Assembly: GCF_024809855.1 (NCBI RefSeq)
Contig: NZ_JANUEM010000013.1
Coordinates: 1-64,000 of the forward strand
Reading direction: 5' to 3'
DNA from: Rheinheimera pacifica
GTDB lineage: Bacteria; Pseudomonadota; Gammaproteobacteria; Enterobacterales; Alteromonadaceae
DNA length: 64,000 nucleotides
The translations under genes were made by a program, and so were the position numbers. Under the pieces are notes generated by a model. It worked only from the letters and a program-made list of their open reading frames with translations, did no database searches and had not been told where the DNA came from. Below are positions 15,921 through 25,712 of this stretch, in pieces. The number at the start of each line of letters is the position of its first letter. Position 1 is the first letter of the stretch.

Positions 15921-18722
15921 ATGCGTATAAATCCAGTAAATTCCCGCAGGTTTTTGTTATCAGCTTTGGCGATAGCTGCACTTTTCGGATGCGGCGGCAG
16001 TGAAAAAAACTCAGCGCCGGTATTCAGTAATGAGTCTTATAACTTTACCGGCAATGAAGATACCGTGATTAGGGGCCAGGTACAGGCAACCGACAGCGAC
16101 GGTGATACACTGAACTACTCAGTAGCATCAGCAGCAAGCCATGGTAATTTTGTCATAGCTGCTAACGGTAACTTTAGCTACACACCAAACCTGAACTACT
16201 TCGGTAGCGATCAGGTTAAAATAACCGCTAGCGATGGCCAGGCGAGTGCTACCACTACTATTATTTTTAATATTATTAATGTTAATGATGTGCCAGTACT
16301 AGTTCGTACTGATGTAACATCTGGTGCAAACGGTGTGACGATTGGCCAGATTATCGTTACCGATGCAGACAATGATCCTATAACGTTCAGCATTATTACC
16401 GGCACTCAGTACGGTACTCTGGATTTGGATGCTCAGACAGGCGCATTTACCTATACGCCATACGACCTTGAATTACTAGATGACAGCTTTGTCGTCGGTT
16501 TTACTGATGGCATTATTGATGAGCCTGTACAGGCAACCATTCCGTTGATCCCACAGTTCACCACCAATGCCGACAAGCTGAATTACTACTACAGCTCTGA
16601 GTATTCTCATCTGAAAAAAGCAGAGTCTATTGTTGGCATCATTAATGATGGCGTTGCAATTAACGAGTTGAATACTGAACTGGCTAAAGGTTATCTATTG
16701 TCTGGTTTTCTGGACCGGGCAGATACCATATTGGCTGAGGGAATCGATAATCTAGATACACAATCCCGGGCATACCTGAGCGCAGCAAAACTGGCTATAA
16801 CACAGAATATGCCCGAACTAGCTAATGCTTATAATAAAAAAGCTCAGCAAACATATAATCAGTTTGTTCAGGAAAGAGGTAGCGAGAATCTAACCCAGGC
16901 TGATGCCAGATATTATACAAGCATCTTACGAGTTTATATTACCCTTAATGACTCTCAATCAGCCCAAGCACTTACCGAATATCTTCTGGCAGGCGCTAAT
17001 AAGATTGCAACTGATGCTGGAGGTATCTACAACAATGCTTATGGCTATTTTTTAACATCCTTTCATGAGTACACAAGCGAACTTGTTGAAACATATGTGT
17101 CTGAAAAAAATGAGGAAAATAAAAATAACGCATTAAAGGCCCTGCAAGACTATTCTGTGTTGGCTGAAAATACAGGACTTCAAGGTACAGCTGCTGCCCG
17201 CAGCTATACATTAAAGTCTCTCCGTTTTACTAATATTGCTCAGCTATATGAAAGTATGAATGAAATGGACAAAGCAAAAGAATATATTGCTAAAACCCTT
17301 TCTATTTATACAGATGTTTCATACGACAATAATTTCACATATCCGGCAGACCCATATGCTGCAAACTCATTGGCAGCCTATATAGTGCCATTGGCAACGT
17401 TGGCAGGGCTATTTGAGGTCTTATATCCGGAATTAGAAAACATACCTGAAAAAGTGTTACTAAGTTCAACCGCGTCTAGTGTTGCAGCACAAAGTTTGGT
17501 TGCTAAAAGAGAAATAGCACGGTACTCAATATTCAACAAAATAATTAACAATGAAAGCATTGAAGAAACTATATCCAGCACAAAAGAAAATTTCAATGGC
17601 ACGATAACTCAGTTCTATAGCGCATTAGCTATTGATAGCGGTTCATCACAAAGCATAGCAACACGTCTGCATATTAACGGTTATGTTGAAGAAGCCAGAA
17701 GGGTACTTGATGAAGCCTTTCCGATATTGAACTCCTCTGAATATTATGCAGCTAACCGCTCAACAATGCTGGGAGGAGCAGGTTGTTATGCGCACATAAA
17801 ACTTTATAACCAGTATGGTGGAGTTCTAAATACAGCTGCAGCTGTTTGCCAGGATATTGTAGATACCTACTTTCATGCAGATAGTATTCCTGCACCAACA
17901 ACAATCAATATTACAACTGCCTACCGTGATCTGATTTCTGTTTATGGATTATTTAACGATAATTCTGCTGAATCCGCGCTGATAAAGGCAGTTGAGGAAC
18001 TTGATACTCATATTCAGAAATTCGATGAAATCGATGACCGTATTAACCGTTATATGATTAATACGCCTGATCTTGCTTCGATCGGTACTTTTGATCTGGC
18101 ACAGCAATTTATGAATAAAGGACTGGCTCTGATTGATGAACGTCTTACTGATGAAACCCTGACTGCAGCCCAGTTAAAAACCATTATGGATGCACTCAGA
18201 GTCAATATTGGCAATTTATATAGTTCAGCAGACACTACCCCTTCCCGTAATTATGTTAACTATATAAAAGCATTACGCCGTGCTCCGCTTACTGATAATT
18301 ACCCTGCCCGCCTGGCAAGTGTTTATGACGAACTGAAAAAACGGGTGGTAGTGATTAATACCAAAGCCAAAACCTACGCAATTAATGACCAGCAAAGTTT
18401 TGCCGCCAGCCTGGTTAATTTAAATCTGTCTGCCGATATGATCGCCGAAGCACATGCTATTGTGGATGATCCTATTACTGCTGCCGCTGAAAAAATTACC
18501 TTCCTGAAGGCTATCGGTATCCACCACAGCTTATTGGATCATTTCCCCGGAACGGATGTCGCCAACGTTGACAGCGATAACGATGGTAAACCTAACTTCT
18601 TCTTCCTGTACAAAACTGAGGAAGAAATTGCTGCCAGTGGTTTAATCGCCGATGACGACTCTGATGGTGACGGCGTGCCGGACACTGATGATCTGTTCCC
18701 GCTTGACCCAACCAAATCTTAA
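15921..18722 (+). CDS. Large lipoprotein: cadherin-like repeats, helical-repeat body, calcium-binding tail
   Basis: 933 residues. The signal peptide ends in ALFGC (lipid-modified Cys24). Residues about 30-125 form a bacterial cadherin-like domain (NEDTVIRGQVQATDSDGDTL, NLNYFGSDQVKITASDG), and about 126-212 a second, related domain. Residues about 215-830 are almost entirely helical with TPR-like spacing but poor consensus. The tail has DSDNDGKPNFF and DDDSDGDGVPDTDD, thrombospondin-3-like calcium loops. It is probably outer-membrane anchored. It is transcribed toward a TonB receptor and a di-haem peroxidase. The central part is AT-rich compared with flanking genes. The function is unknown; a surface substrate-capture partner for the receptor is a reasonable guess. 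Confidence 0.75.
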   Translation: MRINPVNSRRFLLSALAIAALFGCGGSEKNSAPVFSNESYNFTGNEDTVIRGQVQATDSDGDTLNYSVASAASHGNFVIAANGNFSYTPNLNYFGSDQVKITASDGQASATTTIIFNIINVNDVPVLVRTDVTSGANGVTIGQIIVTDADNDPITFSIITGTQYGTLDLDAQTGAFTYTPYDLELLDDSFVVGFTDGIIDEPVQATIPLIPQFTTNADKLNYYYSSEYSHLKKAESIVGIINDGVAINELNTELAKGYLLSGFLDRADTILAEGIDNLDTQSRAYLSAAKLAITQNMPELANAYNKKAQQTYNQFVQERGSENLTQADARYYTSILRVYITLNDSQSAQALTEYLLAGANKIATDAGGIYNNAYGYFLTSFHEYTSELVETYVSEKNEENKNNALKALQDYSVLAENTGLQGTAAARSYTLKSLRFTNIAQLYESMNEMDKAKEYIAKTLSIYTDVSYDNNFTYPADPYAANSLAAYIVPLATLAGLFEVLYPELENIPEKVLLSSTASSVAAQSLVAKREIARYSIFNKIINNESIEETISSTKENFNGTITQFYSALAIDSGSSQSIATRLHINGYVEEARRVLDEAFPILNSSEYYAANRSTMLGGAGCYAHIKLYNQYGGVLNTAAAVCQDIVDTYFHADSIPAPTTINITTAYRDLISVYGLFNDNSAESALIKAVEELDTHIQKFDEIDDRINRYMINTPDLASIGTFDLAQQFMNKGLALIDERLTDETLTAAQLKTIMDALRVNIGNLYSSADTTPSRNYVNYIKALRRAPLTDNYPARLASVYDELKKRVVVINTKAKTYAINDQQSFAASLVNLNLSADMIAEAHAIVDDPITAAAEKITFLKAIGIHHSLLDHFPGTDVANVDSDNDGKPNFFFLYKTEEEIAASGLIADDDSDGDGVPDTDDLFPLDPTKS

Positions 18723-18741
18723 AACACCGTAATTATAAAAT

Positions 18742-18764
18742 GCCTGCATCACTATGATGCAGGC
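18742..18764 (+). terminator. Intra-operon stem-loop between the lipoprotein and TonB receptor genes
   Basis: GCCTGCATCA pairs perfectly with TGATGCAGGC around a three-base loop and is followed by TCTCTT. It lies 20 bases after the lipoprotein stop and 17 bases before the receptor ATG. It could act as a partial terminator or stability element that sets the lipoprotein-to-receptor ratio. Confidence 0.55.
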
Positions 18765-18781
18765 TCTCTTCGGAGACATTC

Positions 18782-21457
18782 ATGCGTTTAACTGCTTTCC
18801 CCGTTTACCTGCTGGCGTCTTTTAACTTATTTGCCTTGCAGGCTGAAGAAACCCAATCAGAGCCATCAGCAAAATTAAATAATATTACCCAGTGCATCAG
18901 AGGTAAAACGGCTGAAGGAAAGCCCTGCACAGATGAAAATGTAGAGTATATCCATGTCAGAGGCCGCTATATCGGTCCGGAAGTACCGGAAATACAAGGT
19001 CGTTACCATTTAAACCGGGAGTTTATTGACCGGGTACCGAAAACCTCCGGTGATATTAATGAAATAATCGCCCTGATGCCTGGCGTACAGTTATCTGAAA
19101 GTGCTCTTTCTGCAGCAGAATCTCAGGAAATAAGAGCAAAAGAACTGTCAATATCTGGCGGTCAGCCATGGCAGACCGGTTTCTTTCTGGATGGTGTTAA
19201 CTTTAATAACCGGATTGATCCGGGCAGTTATTCAGGTGGTTTAACTTCAGCTAACGATGTTCGTGGCGGCCCTCAGGCATTTACCATCAACAGCCAGATT
19301 GTAGAATCTATTGACGTATATGACAGCAATGTTCCTGCTGAATACGGCGATTTCTCAGGTGGAGTGGTTGCCGTTAAATCGCGCTCAGCTACTGATTTTA
19401 TCGACAATACTTTTGGGTTCTCTTATCGCACAACCCGCAGTGACTGGGGTAATTACCATATTATCAACGGCGATCTGGACACTAATATAGCAAGTCGCGT
19501 ACCTCTGTTTGAAAAAAACAGCTATAGCGCACAAGGTGTTTACAAAATAAATAGCCAGCATGCGATTATGGTGAATGCCAACTATCTGGAAAGCCTGATC
19601 AGCGATGTCTCTTTATCACAGCTGGTTGAAACCAAAAGAACCAGCACCAATCTGCTGGTAAAATATTCCATGCGTGACGTTCTGCTGGACCAACTGGACT
19701 TTACCGTTACCTATGCACCTTATGAAGATCATAATCTGCTTAAAAACGTTAAAGACAGCAATATGATTGTTGATGGCGGCGGTTTAAGTTCCAGTATTAA
19801 CTTCCGTGAGGGGCTGTCATTTGCAGAACTCAGCGGTAAATTGGGATTTACCCGCAGCGAAAACAGCAGACAAGCTCCGGAACATTATTACATCTGGCTG
19901 CAATCTAAAGGCAAAGACTGGGGAAGTCTGGATCCATCCAATACAGGCGCAACGACCCTTGTATCAAAAGAAGGTGGCCATGGCAACCTGGAAAAAACCC
20001 AGACCAACATCTCATTCGACAGTGATCTTAACTTCGATACCGTAAAATGGCTCGGTCTGGAGCATCAATTAAAAGCCGGGATGAATCTTAATCTGGAAAG
20101 AATGCAGCGTATTCGGGATAAAGACAGCTATAATTACAATGCCGTACGCCAGCACTCCAGCAATATCAACCCGTTAAACTGTAACGGTTACACCCTTGAC
20201 TGTGTTGAATTAAGTTTCTTCCGCCCGCTTTCAGAACTGGAAGCTGAATTGGGTGAACCGCTGAACTTTCTGAACCCGGTACATGTAGCACTTTACGGTG
20301 CCAATGTCGCATCAACCCCGCAATATTTTGAATCCAGAATCGTGTACCCGGAGGAAAATATTGACGAACAATTGTTCAAAGGCGCATTGTATCTGACCGA
20401 CCAACTGGCTATCGGCAAACTGACGCTTAATCTGGGGCTACGGTACAATACTGATAACTTCTTTAAAAACCATAATATCGCTCCCCGTATCAGCGGTGGT
20501 TATGATGTATTTGGTGACTCAGATACTTTACTGACATTCGGCGCTAACCGTTACTATGATGCGGGTTTACTCACTTACAAAATACGTGAGGTGCAAACAC
20601 CATACCGCACGGAATACCGTCCTATCCGCAGCGGTGCGCTGCAAGGGTGGCTGGAATCGTCAGCAGACAGCGATGTACGCTACCGCTATGTTAATGTTAA
20701 AACACCTTACAATGACGAAATTACACTGGGCGTAAAACAGGCAACTGACTTGTTTGGAACGTTCTCAGTCAAATGGGTAAAACGCTGGAAAAAGGATCAG
20801 CTGGCCGCAGCAGCAGATCCAATCCTTGAAGACGGCTACCGTTACTCTTATCAGGATAACTCAGGCTCAGGCTACAGCAAGCGTCTGTCTTTATCCTGGA
20901 GTATTAAGCTTGGCCAACACAGCCTGTGGGCTAATACCAGTTTTAGCAAAAACTACAGTAACAACAACGACTACGAAGATAACCCGGATAATGTTCCTGT
21001 TGATGAGCTGGTTATCTATGAAGGCATGCTGACAACCAAAGCATCCTTAAATAGAGTAAATACCAACTTTGGCCGCCCGACTATCGTTAACTTTGGCTGG
21101 ACAGCCGACTGGCTGGATAATCTGGATACCAGTCTGAGCGGTACTTTTACCGAAAGTTATGAAACCGCACTGCACACAGGCAATTATGCGTCATCAGGTG
21201 AAATCTCTCGCTTATGTCCGGAATGTGAATCTTCTTCAGTGTTAGTTCCGGTATACAGAAGAGTCTCGCTGGCATCCAGAACAATGTATAACCTCGCTGT
21301 TCGTTACCATGTACAAAGTGAACTGCTGGGCAATTTTAAAATTACAGCAGATATCAGCAACCTGTTTGACAGCAGAACTTACTTAATTTCATCGGGTAGC
21401 AGTGGTATAGAAACCGGCCGGCAGTTCTGGTTAGGGATTTCTTATGACCTTAACTAA
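18782..21457 (+). CDS. TonB-dependent outer-membrane receptor
   Basis: 891 residues. A signal peptide (about 1-21) is followed by a short N-terminal extension with two cysteines, a plug domain (about 55-210: INEIIALMPGVQLSE, FFLDGVNFNNRIDPG, VESIDVYDSNVPAEYGDFSGGVVAVKS) and a 22-strand-type barrel rich in aromatic and Asn residues up to the C-terminus GRQFWLGISYDLN. GGAG lies at 18772. It imports an unknown ligand with TonB energy. The downstream peroxidase overlaps its last 14 bases and the large lipoprotein lies upstream, so ligand capture, import and periplasmic redox processing appear linked. No siderophore or vitamin genes are adjacent. Confidence 0.9.
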   Translation: MRLTAFPVYLLASFNLFALQAEETQSEPSAKLNNITQCIRGKTAEGKPCTDENVEYIHVRGRYIGPEVPEIQGRYHLNREFIDRVPKTSGDINEIIALMPGVQLSESALSAAESQEIRAKELSISGGQPWQTGFFLDGVNFNNRIDPGSYSGGLTSANDVRGGPQAFTINSQIVESIDVYDSNVPAEYGDFSGGVVAVKSRSATDFIDNTFGFSYRTTRSDWGNYHIINGDLDTNIASRVPLFEKNSYSAQGVYKINSQHAIMVNANYLESLISDVSLSQLVETKRTSTNLLVKYSMRDVLLDQLDFTVTYAPYEDHNLLKNVKDSNMIVDGGGLSSSINFREGLSFAELSGKLGFTRSENSRQAPEHYYIWLQSKGKDWGSLDPSNTGATTLVSKEGGHGNLEKTQTNISFDSDLNFDTVKWLGLEHQLKAGMNLNLERMQRIRDKDSYNYNAVRQHSSNINPLNCNGYTLDCVELSFFRPLSELEAELGEPLNFLNPVHVALYGANVASTPQYFESRIVYPEENIDEQLFKGALYLTDQLAIGKLTLNLGLRYNTDNFFKNHNIAPRISGGYDVFGDSDTLLTFGANRYYDAGLLTYKIREVQTPYRTEYRPIRSGALQGWLESSADSDVRYRYVNVKTPYNDEITLGVKQATDLFGTFSVKWVKRWKKDQLAAAADPILEDGYRYSYQDNSGSGYSKRLSLSWSIKLGQHSLWANTSFSKNYSNNNDYEDNPDNVPVDELVIYEGMLTTKASLNRVNTNFGRPTIVNFGWTADWLDNLDTSLSGTFTESYETALHTGNYASSGEISRLCPECESSSVLVPVYRRVSLASRTMYNLAVRYHVQSELLGNFKITADISNLFDSRTYLISSGSSGIETGRQFWLGISYDLN

Positions 21458-22544
21458 AATAGCCTGTGCGATATTACTACTCTGGCCTTTTACACCAAGT
21501 GCCACAGTACCCATTGATATGCTGCGGCAACAATACAACCAGCACCCGGCAAAATGGCCGCAGGCCTCACTGCAGCCGGGTATTACACCGGCTGAACTGC
21601 AACCATTGCCAGTGCGGCCTGAAGTAACCGAAGACAATAAACAGCTGCTTGCACTGGGTGAGCAATTGTTTAATGAACCCAAACTCTCACGTGACAACAC
21701 CCTTAGCTGTGCCGGTTGCCATCAACCACAATTGATGTTCAGTGATGGTAAGCGCTCTGCTGTTGGTATTGATCAGCAACAAGGAAAACGCAATACACCG
21801 GCAATTTTCGCCCTGGAGTTGTGGCAAAGTTTCTTTTGGGATGGGCGTACCACCACAGCACTTGAACAAGCCTTGCAGCCAATTGAAAACCCGATAGAAA
21901 TGGATTTGTCGTTGGCAACAGCACTGGAGCGCCTGAATGCCGATACACAATACCGGCAGCAATTTGCTGCAGTATTTGGCAAAAGCCCAATCACCAGCAC
22001 ACAGTTGGCACAAGCGCTGGTAGCTTTCCAATTACAGCTAACCGTGCCAGAAACAGCTTTTGACCGCTTTTTACACGCCAGTTATCAATTAGATAAACAA
22101 CAAAGCACGCAAAACGTGACTGAAGAACTAAACAACCAACAACTGCTGGGCTTACATTTGTTTCGTACCAAAGCAGGTTGCCTGAACTGTCACAACGGCC
22201 CCCTGTTAAGTGATAACCAGTTTCACGTAACCGGCTTACACTATATGGGCCGGGCGTTTGAAGATCTTGGCCGTTATGATGTCACTGGTAACCCGGTCGA
22301 TGTAGGGAAATTTCGTACACCGTCATTGCGGGCGGTTACCAAAACAGGTCCCTGGATGCACAACGGTTTATTTACTCAGTTTGACGGCATTATTGCTTTT
22401 TATAACGCTGGTGGTGCCAGGCCTAAGCCCCGATCAGATCTGAAACATCCGGAATTGTTCCCGCAAACTTCTGTTTTACTAAAACCACTGGGGCTGAGCA
22501 AAGAAGAACAGCAGGCCCTAATTACATTCTTACAAATACTATAA
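21444..22544 (+). CDS. Di-haem cytochrome c peroxidase / MauG-family protein
   Basis: 366 residues with an N-terminal signal peptide (about 1-20). The two c-type haem sites are CAGCH (Cys89-His93) and CLNCH (Cys246-His250). Other family blocks are FFWDGR (130-135), FRTPSLRAV (290-298) and GPWMHNG (302-308). Family members reduce hydrogen peroxide or, in the MauG/MbnH branch, oxidise residues on a partner protein in the periplasm. The ATG at 21444 lies inside the TonB receptor gene (14-base overlap), so translation is probably coupled. That coupling favours a role in processing or acquiring the receptor ligand over general peroxide defence. Confidence 0.87.
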   Translation: MTLTKIACAILLLWPFTPSATVPIDMLRQQYNQHPAKWPQASLQPGITPAELQPLPVRPEVTEDNKQLLALGEQLFNEPKLSRDNTLSCAGCHQPQLMFSDGKRSAVGIDQQQGKRNTPAIFALELWQSFFWDGRTTTALEQALQPIENPIEMDLSLATALERLNADTQYRQQFAAVFGKSPITSTQLAQALVAFQLQLTVPETAFDRFLHASYQLDKQQSTQNVTEELNNQQLLGLHLFRTKAGCLNCHNGPLLSDNQFHVTGLHYMGRAFEDLGRYDVTGNPVDVGKFRTPSLRAVTKTGPWMHNGLFTQFDGIIAFYNAGGARPKPRSDLKHPELFPQTSVLLKPLGLSKEEQQALITFLQIL

Positions 22545-22551
22545 CGAAAAA

Positions 22552-22578
22552 CTCATTGTTACCTGCTGGCAATGAGTA
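22552..22578 (+). terminator. Stem-loop after the di-haem peroxidase gene
   Basis: ACTCATTG pairs with CAATGAGT around an eleven-base loop, eight bases after the stop. It lacks a T run. It overlaps the most upstream possible start of the next gene, which supports a downstream start for that gene. Confidence 0.4.
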
Positions 22579-22688
22579 TGTGCCCGGCGTCAAAATATCT
22601 CAATAAAGATCAGGCTCACAACATGCTTTACCTGAGCCCTGTCTTTACTCTAGTATCAGCAAATGTTGTTTTAGTGATCTTGCCTGAT

Positions 22689-24344
22689 ATGGACGCCAGC
22701 TTTTTCCGTTGTAAACAAATCCTGATTATTGATGACTGCGCGCCCGTCAGAGCATCTATCAAAGCAATGGCGCAGCAAATTGGCTTTGAGTCTATTCATC
22801 TGGCACGCGATGCCAACGAAGCTATAGCCAAATGCCATGAGCTCCCGTTTGATTTTATCCTGTGCGATTTTAACCTGGGAGAAGGTAAAGACGGTTATCA
22901 GGTATTCGAAACCCTGAAAGCACAGCAGTTACTGGCACCACTAAATTGTTTTTTAATGGTCAGTGCTGAAAATCAACGGCAAATTGTGCATGGCATGATT
23001 GAACTGCAACCCGACGATTATTTGCTTAAACCGTTTTCTTACCAGCAACTGGAAGAGCGGATTATCCGGGCCATTACCAACCGTATTGCGCTGCGCAAAG
23101 TGTATGTTCACCTGTTTGAGGATGATTATAAAAACGCTATTACCGAATGCGACAACGCCACTGCCAGCAAGCCCGAGTTTGCTATTGCGGCGATGCGGAT
23201 CAAAGGCGAGCTGTTGATAAAGCTGCGGCTATTTGCTCAGGCAGAGCAATTTTATCTGCAGATAATGCAACAATATAAAAAAGCCGCCTGGGCCAGGCTT
23301 GGCTATGCGCTGTCCTGCTTTTATCAGGAGCGCTGGGATGACACCGAGCTGCAACTGGCCGACCTTACCCAGTTTGATGAAACCAAGGTAGAAGCGCTCG
23401 ACTGGTTGTCGCGGCTGTACGTAAAGTACCGGCGCTTTCAGATTGCACATGACACCCTGTACGAAGCCGTGTTGTTATCGCCGAAAAATATCACCCGGCA
23501 AAAAACCCTGGCTAATCTGGCTTCTATCATTGGCGATAAGCTGGCCGCCGCACGTATTAACGCCAAAATTGTCATAGCGGCGCGTCACTCGGTAAACGAT
23601 ATTGCCGATAACTACCTTAACCAGGCCAGAGCACTGGTAGACGCAGCATACTGCGGTAACGTTCTGGAGCGCGCTGTAACGGTAAATAACGCCGCCAGAA
23701 TAGTTGATCATCTGGCAAAACGCTTTGATATTGCCAAACTTAAAGCTGAAATTACCGTACTACGTTGCCGTTTTCTGGCAGCCAAAGGTGAACTGGCCGA
23801 TGCCAAGCAGTTAATTGCCGAAGTACCCGTTTCGCACAAAACCAATATGAGTATCGACAGTTGCCTGGATGCCGCCAAAGCCTACTTCGAACTGGGCGAC
23901 CTCTACGCCAGCCAGAGCTATATCGACAAGTTGCAGCATATTCTGGATCGGGACGACTTTCTGACAGAGACCCAGCGTATTATGCTGGAAATGGAGCAGG
24001 CCCGGCATGAAGAGCTCAAAGCCAAACTAAAAATCATCAACGCTGAAGCCGCTGAAGCCTACCAGCGGGGAAATTTTGACGAGGCGTTCGAGCGCTTTGC
24101 CGAAACCTTCGACTACATGCCAACCAACCCCACTATAGCGTTAAACCTGATGCAAACCATGACCAAAGGCGCCAGATTAATGCCCATAACCCAGCGTTAT
24201 ATGCGCGCAGCAGTAAAACTGCTGGCCAAAAGCGAGCTGGACGAAGAAATGACAGCCCGCTTTAAACGCCATCTGAACCAGCTAAAAGAAATGCACCCGG
24301 AGCTTATCCCACGCCGCCGGCCAAAAGAGCGGGAAGCGCTGTAA
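22689..24344 (+). CDS. Response regulator receiver domain fused to a long TPR region
   Basis: With the ATG at 22689 the protein has 551 residues. Residues 8-125 are a complete receiver: acidic pair D15-D16, phospho-acceptor D60 in LCDFNLGEG, S92 in MVSAE and K114 in LLKPF. Residues about 140-545 are helical with TPR-type spacing. No DNA-binding or enzymatic output is visible, so output is probably by protein contact; similar receiver-TPR proteins are common in Shewanella and Vibrio relatives. An in-frame start at 22572 exists but lies over a stem-loop and would add 39 non-family residues. No histidine kinase is adjacent. Confidence 0.82.
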   Translation: MDASFFRCKQILIIDDCAPVRASIKAMAQQIGFESIHLARDANEAIAKCHELPFDFILCDFNLGEGKDGYQVFETLKAQQLLAPLNCFLMVSAENQRQIVHGMIELQPDDYLLKPFSYQQLEERIIRAITNRIALRKVYVHLFEDDYKNAITECDNATASKPEFAIAAMRIKGELLIKLRLFAQAEQFYLQIMQQYKKAAWARLGYALSCFYQERWDDTELQLADLTQFDETKVEALDWLSRLYVKYRRFQIAHDTLYEAVLLSPKNITRQKTLANLASIIGDKLAAARINAKIVIAARHSVNDIADNYLNQARALVDAAYCGNVLERAVTVNNAARIVDHLAKRFDIAKLKAEITVLRCRFLAAKGELADAKQLIAEVPVSHKTNMSIDSCLDAAKAYFELGDLYASQSYIDKLQHILDRDDFLTETQRIMLEMEQARHEELKAKLKIINAEAAEAYQRGNFDEAFERFAETFDYMPTNPTIALNLMQTMTKGARLMPITQRYMRAAVKLLAKSELDEEMTARFKRHLNQLKEMHPELIPRRRPKEREAL

Positions 24345-24347
24345 TAG

Positions 24348-24953
24348 CTAATAAACCACCAACTGAGCCGGCAGCAGATTTTGGTTGTGTAGCCATAGTA
24401 CTGCGCTGATATTTGCCAGTGCTGCCAGATAAAATACAGTGCGAAACGCGCGTTTTTGTGACTTATGCCGTAAATAGCTTTGCGCCAGTAATGCCCCCGG
24501 CCAACCGCCAAGCAGCGCCATAAGTTGCAGCGTAGACTCTTGTATACGCCATTGCCCGGCCAGAGCTTTGCGCTTATCCCACCAATAGGTCAGGTAGCTA
24601 ACTATACTCATAGCACCATAAATTATGGGTATATATAACGGCAGCTCAGCCGTTACTACTGCACCAACCAAAAGGGCTGCAAACAGCAATACCAGTATTA
24701 ATGGCCAGCGAGACGCCGTTTTCGCTGCTTTAAGCTTACGTTTTTCACCGGCATAGGTTACCTGTTGTGCCTGCAGCCTGCCCTGCGCGTCTTTAGCTAC
24801 CGAATATGTTACAACCTCACCGACAAGAGGCCTGCGGCTGCGGTTTTGTAACCCCGTCATATGCAAAAACACCCGCTCGCCTTTTAGCAGTGGCTGTATA
24901 AAACCAAAACCTTTAGCGTCATCCCACTGGGTAATTTTTCCCTTTACCAGCAT
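24348..24953 (-). CDS. Cold-shock domain plus DUF1294 membrane protein
   Basis: 201 residues. The N-terminal cold-shock-like domain (about 1-70) has KGKITQWDDAKGFGFIQP and VFLHMTG, the RNP1/RNP2-type nucleic-acid-binding strands. Two hydrophobic segments (about 82-120) and the DUF1294 domain follow (YWWDKRKALAGQWRIQE, LLGGWPGALLAQ, HKSQKRAFRTVFY). This fused architecture is common in Gammaproteobacteria; the job of DUF1294 is unknown. It is convergent with the receiver-TPR gene, with stops three bases apart. Confidence 0.87.
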   Translation of the reverse strand: MLVKGKITQWDDAKGFGFIQPLLKGERVFLHMTGLQNRSRRPLVGEVVTYSVAKDAQGRLQAQQVTYAGEKRKLKAAKTASRWPLILVLLFAALLVGAVVTAELPLYIPIIYGAMSIVSYLTYWWDKRKALAGQWRIQESTLQLMALLGGWPGALLAQSYLRHKSQKRAFRTVFYLAALANISAVLWLHNQNLLPAQLVVY

Positions 24954-25098
24954 AACTGCTCCTTATTCTCCGGACTATTGCCTATCCGTATAGTTGTAGC
25001 AAAATTGGCTACGATTGAAGCCTGTTAAGCCGCAACGATATCGATGCTGGCCAGGGTTTAACCTGCCAGCTTTTTACCAGGCAAAAAGTGCATACGGC

Positions 25099-25527
25099 CT
25101 ACTCAGCTTTAATCGTGGCTTGCCAGTTTACAGCCTGCCATTGGCCGTTCTTGCGGATAAAAGTCCCGCTGTTTAAATAACGTTTGGTTTCGCTGGCTGA
25201 TTTACCCACCAGCACAAAGGCCACTACAGCGGTATCACCGTACTGCATAATGCGCAGATCTTCGCTGCTGTATACGGTATCAATTTCATCGGGTTTTAAC
25301 ATACCCCGGCTACTTACGCCTTGCATCAGCTCGGCTTTGCCAAAGCGCGTGCCGCTTGAACTGGTATAAATAAGCTCATCAGCCCAGTATTTGTTATGAA
25401 TAGCTGCATCATTACGGGTAGCGCCGTCTAAAAATTCGCTTAAAAGCGCAGTAAGTTCGGCTTTGTCATCAGCCAGAGCCGGCATAGAACAAAACAGCAG
25501 TGACATAACGATTAGAATTTTTTTCAT
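25099..25527 (-). CDS. Secreted NTF2-like (DUF4440/SnoaL type) protein
   Basis: 142 residues starting MKKILIVMSLLFCSMPALA, a clear Sec signal peptide, followed by one small cone-shaped NTF2-like domain: LLSEFLDGATRNDAAIHNKYWADELIYTSSSG and a C-terminal GQWQAVNWQATIK strand. Such domains bind small hydrophobic molecules or act as enzymes; the role here is unknown. The ATG at 25527 is preferred over a TTG at 25539 because GGAAC is correctly spaced from it. It is a single gene, with no clear operon partner. Confidence 0.75.
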   Translation of the reverse strand: MKKILIVMSLLFCSMPALADDKAELTALLSEFLDGATRNDAAIHNKYWADELIYTSSSGTRFGKAELMQGVSSRGMLKPDEIDTVYSSEDLRIMQYGDTAVVAFVLVGKSASETKRYLNSGTFIRKNGQWQAVNWQATIKAE

Positions 25528-25712
25528 CAGAAGTTCCAAGATGTTGTTTTTGCATGCTTCAGAGTAGCAATTTCAGCCACTAACGCAATATATAACGCAC
25601 TTTCACCAATCAACTATTGACCTTAAGTTAAGTTGAGATTTTATAGTGTCCGCGTTTTGCAACAAACACTTAGCTTAGTCCTTCTTAATCTGCTTATTTC
25701 AGGAGTTGTTCA

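Noticed and set aside
22572..22688. Upstream start for the receiver-TPR protein
   Set aside because: The extra 39 residues overlap a stem-loop, have no ribosome site and are not part of a receiver domain.
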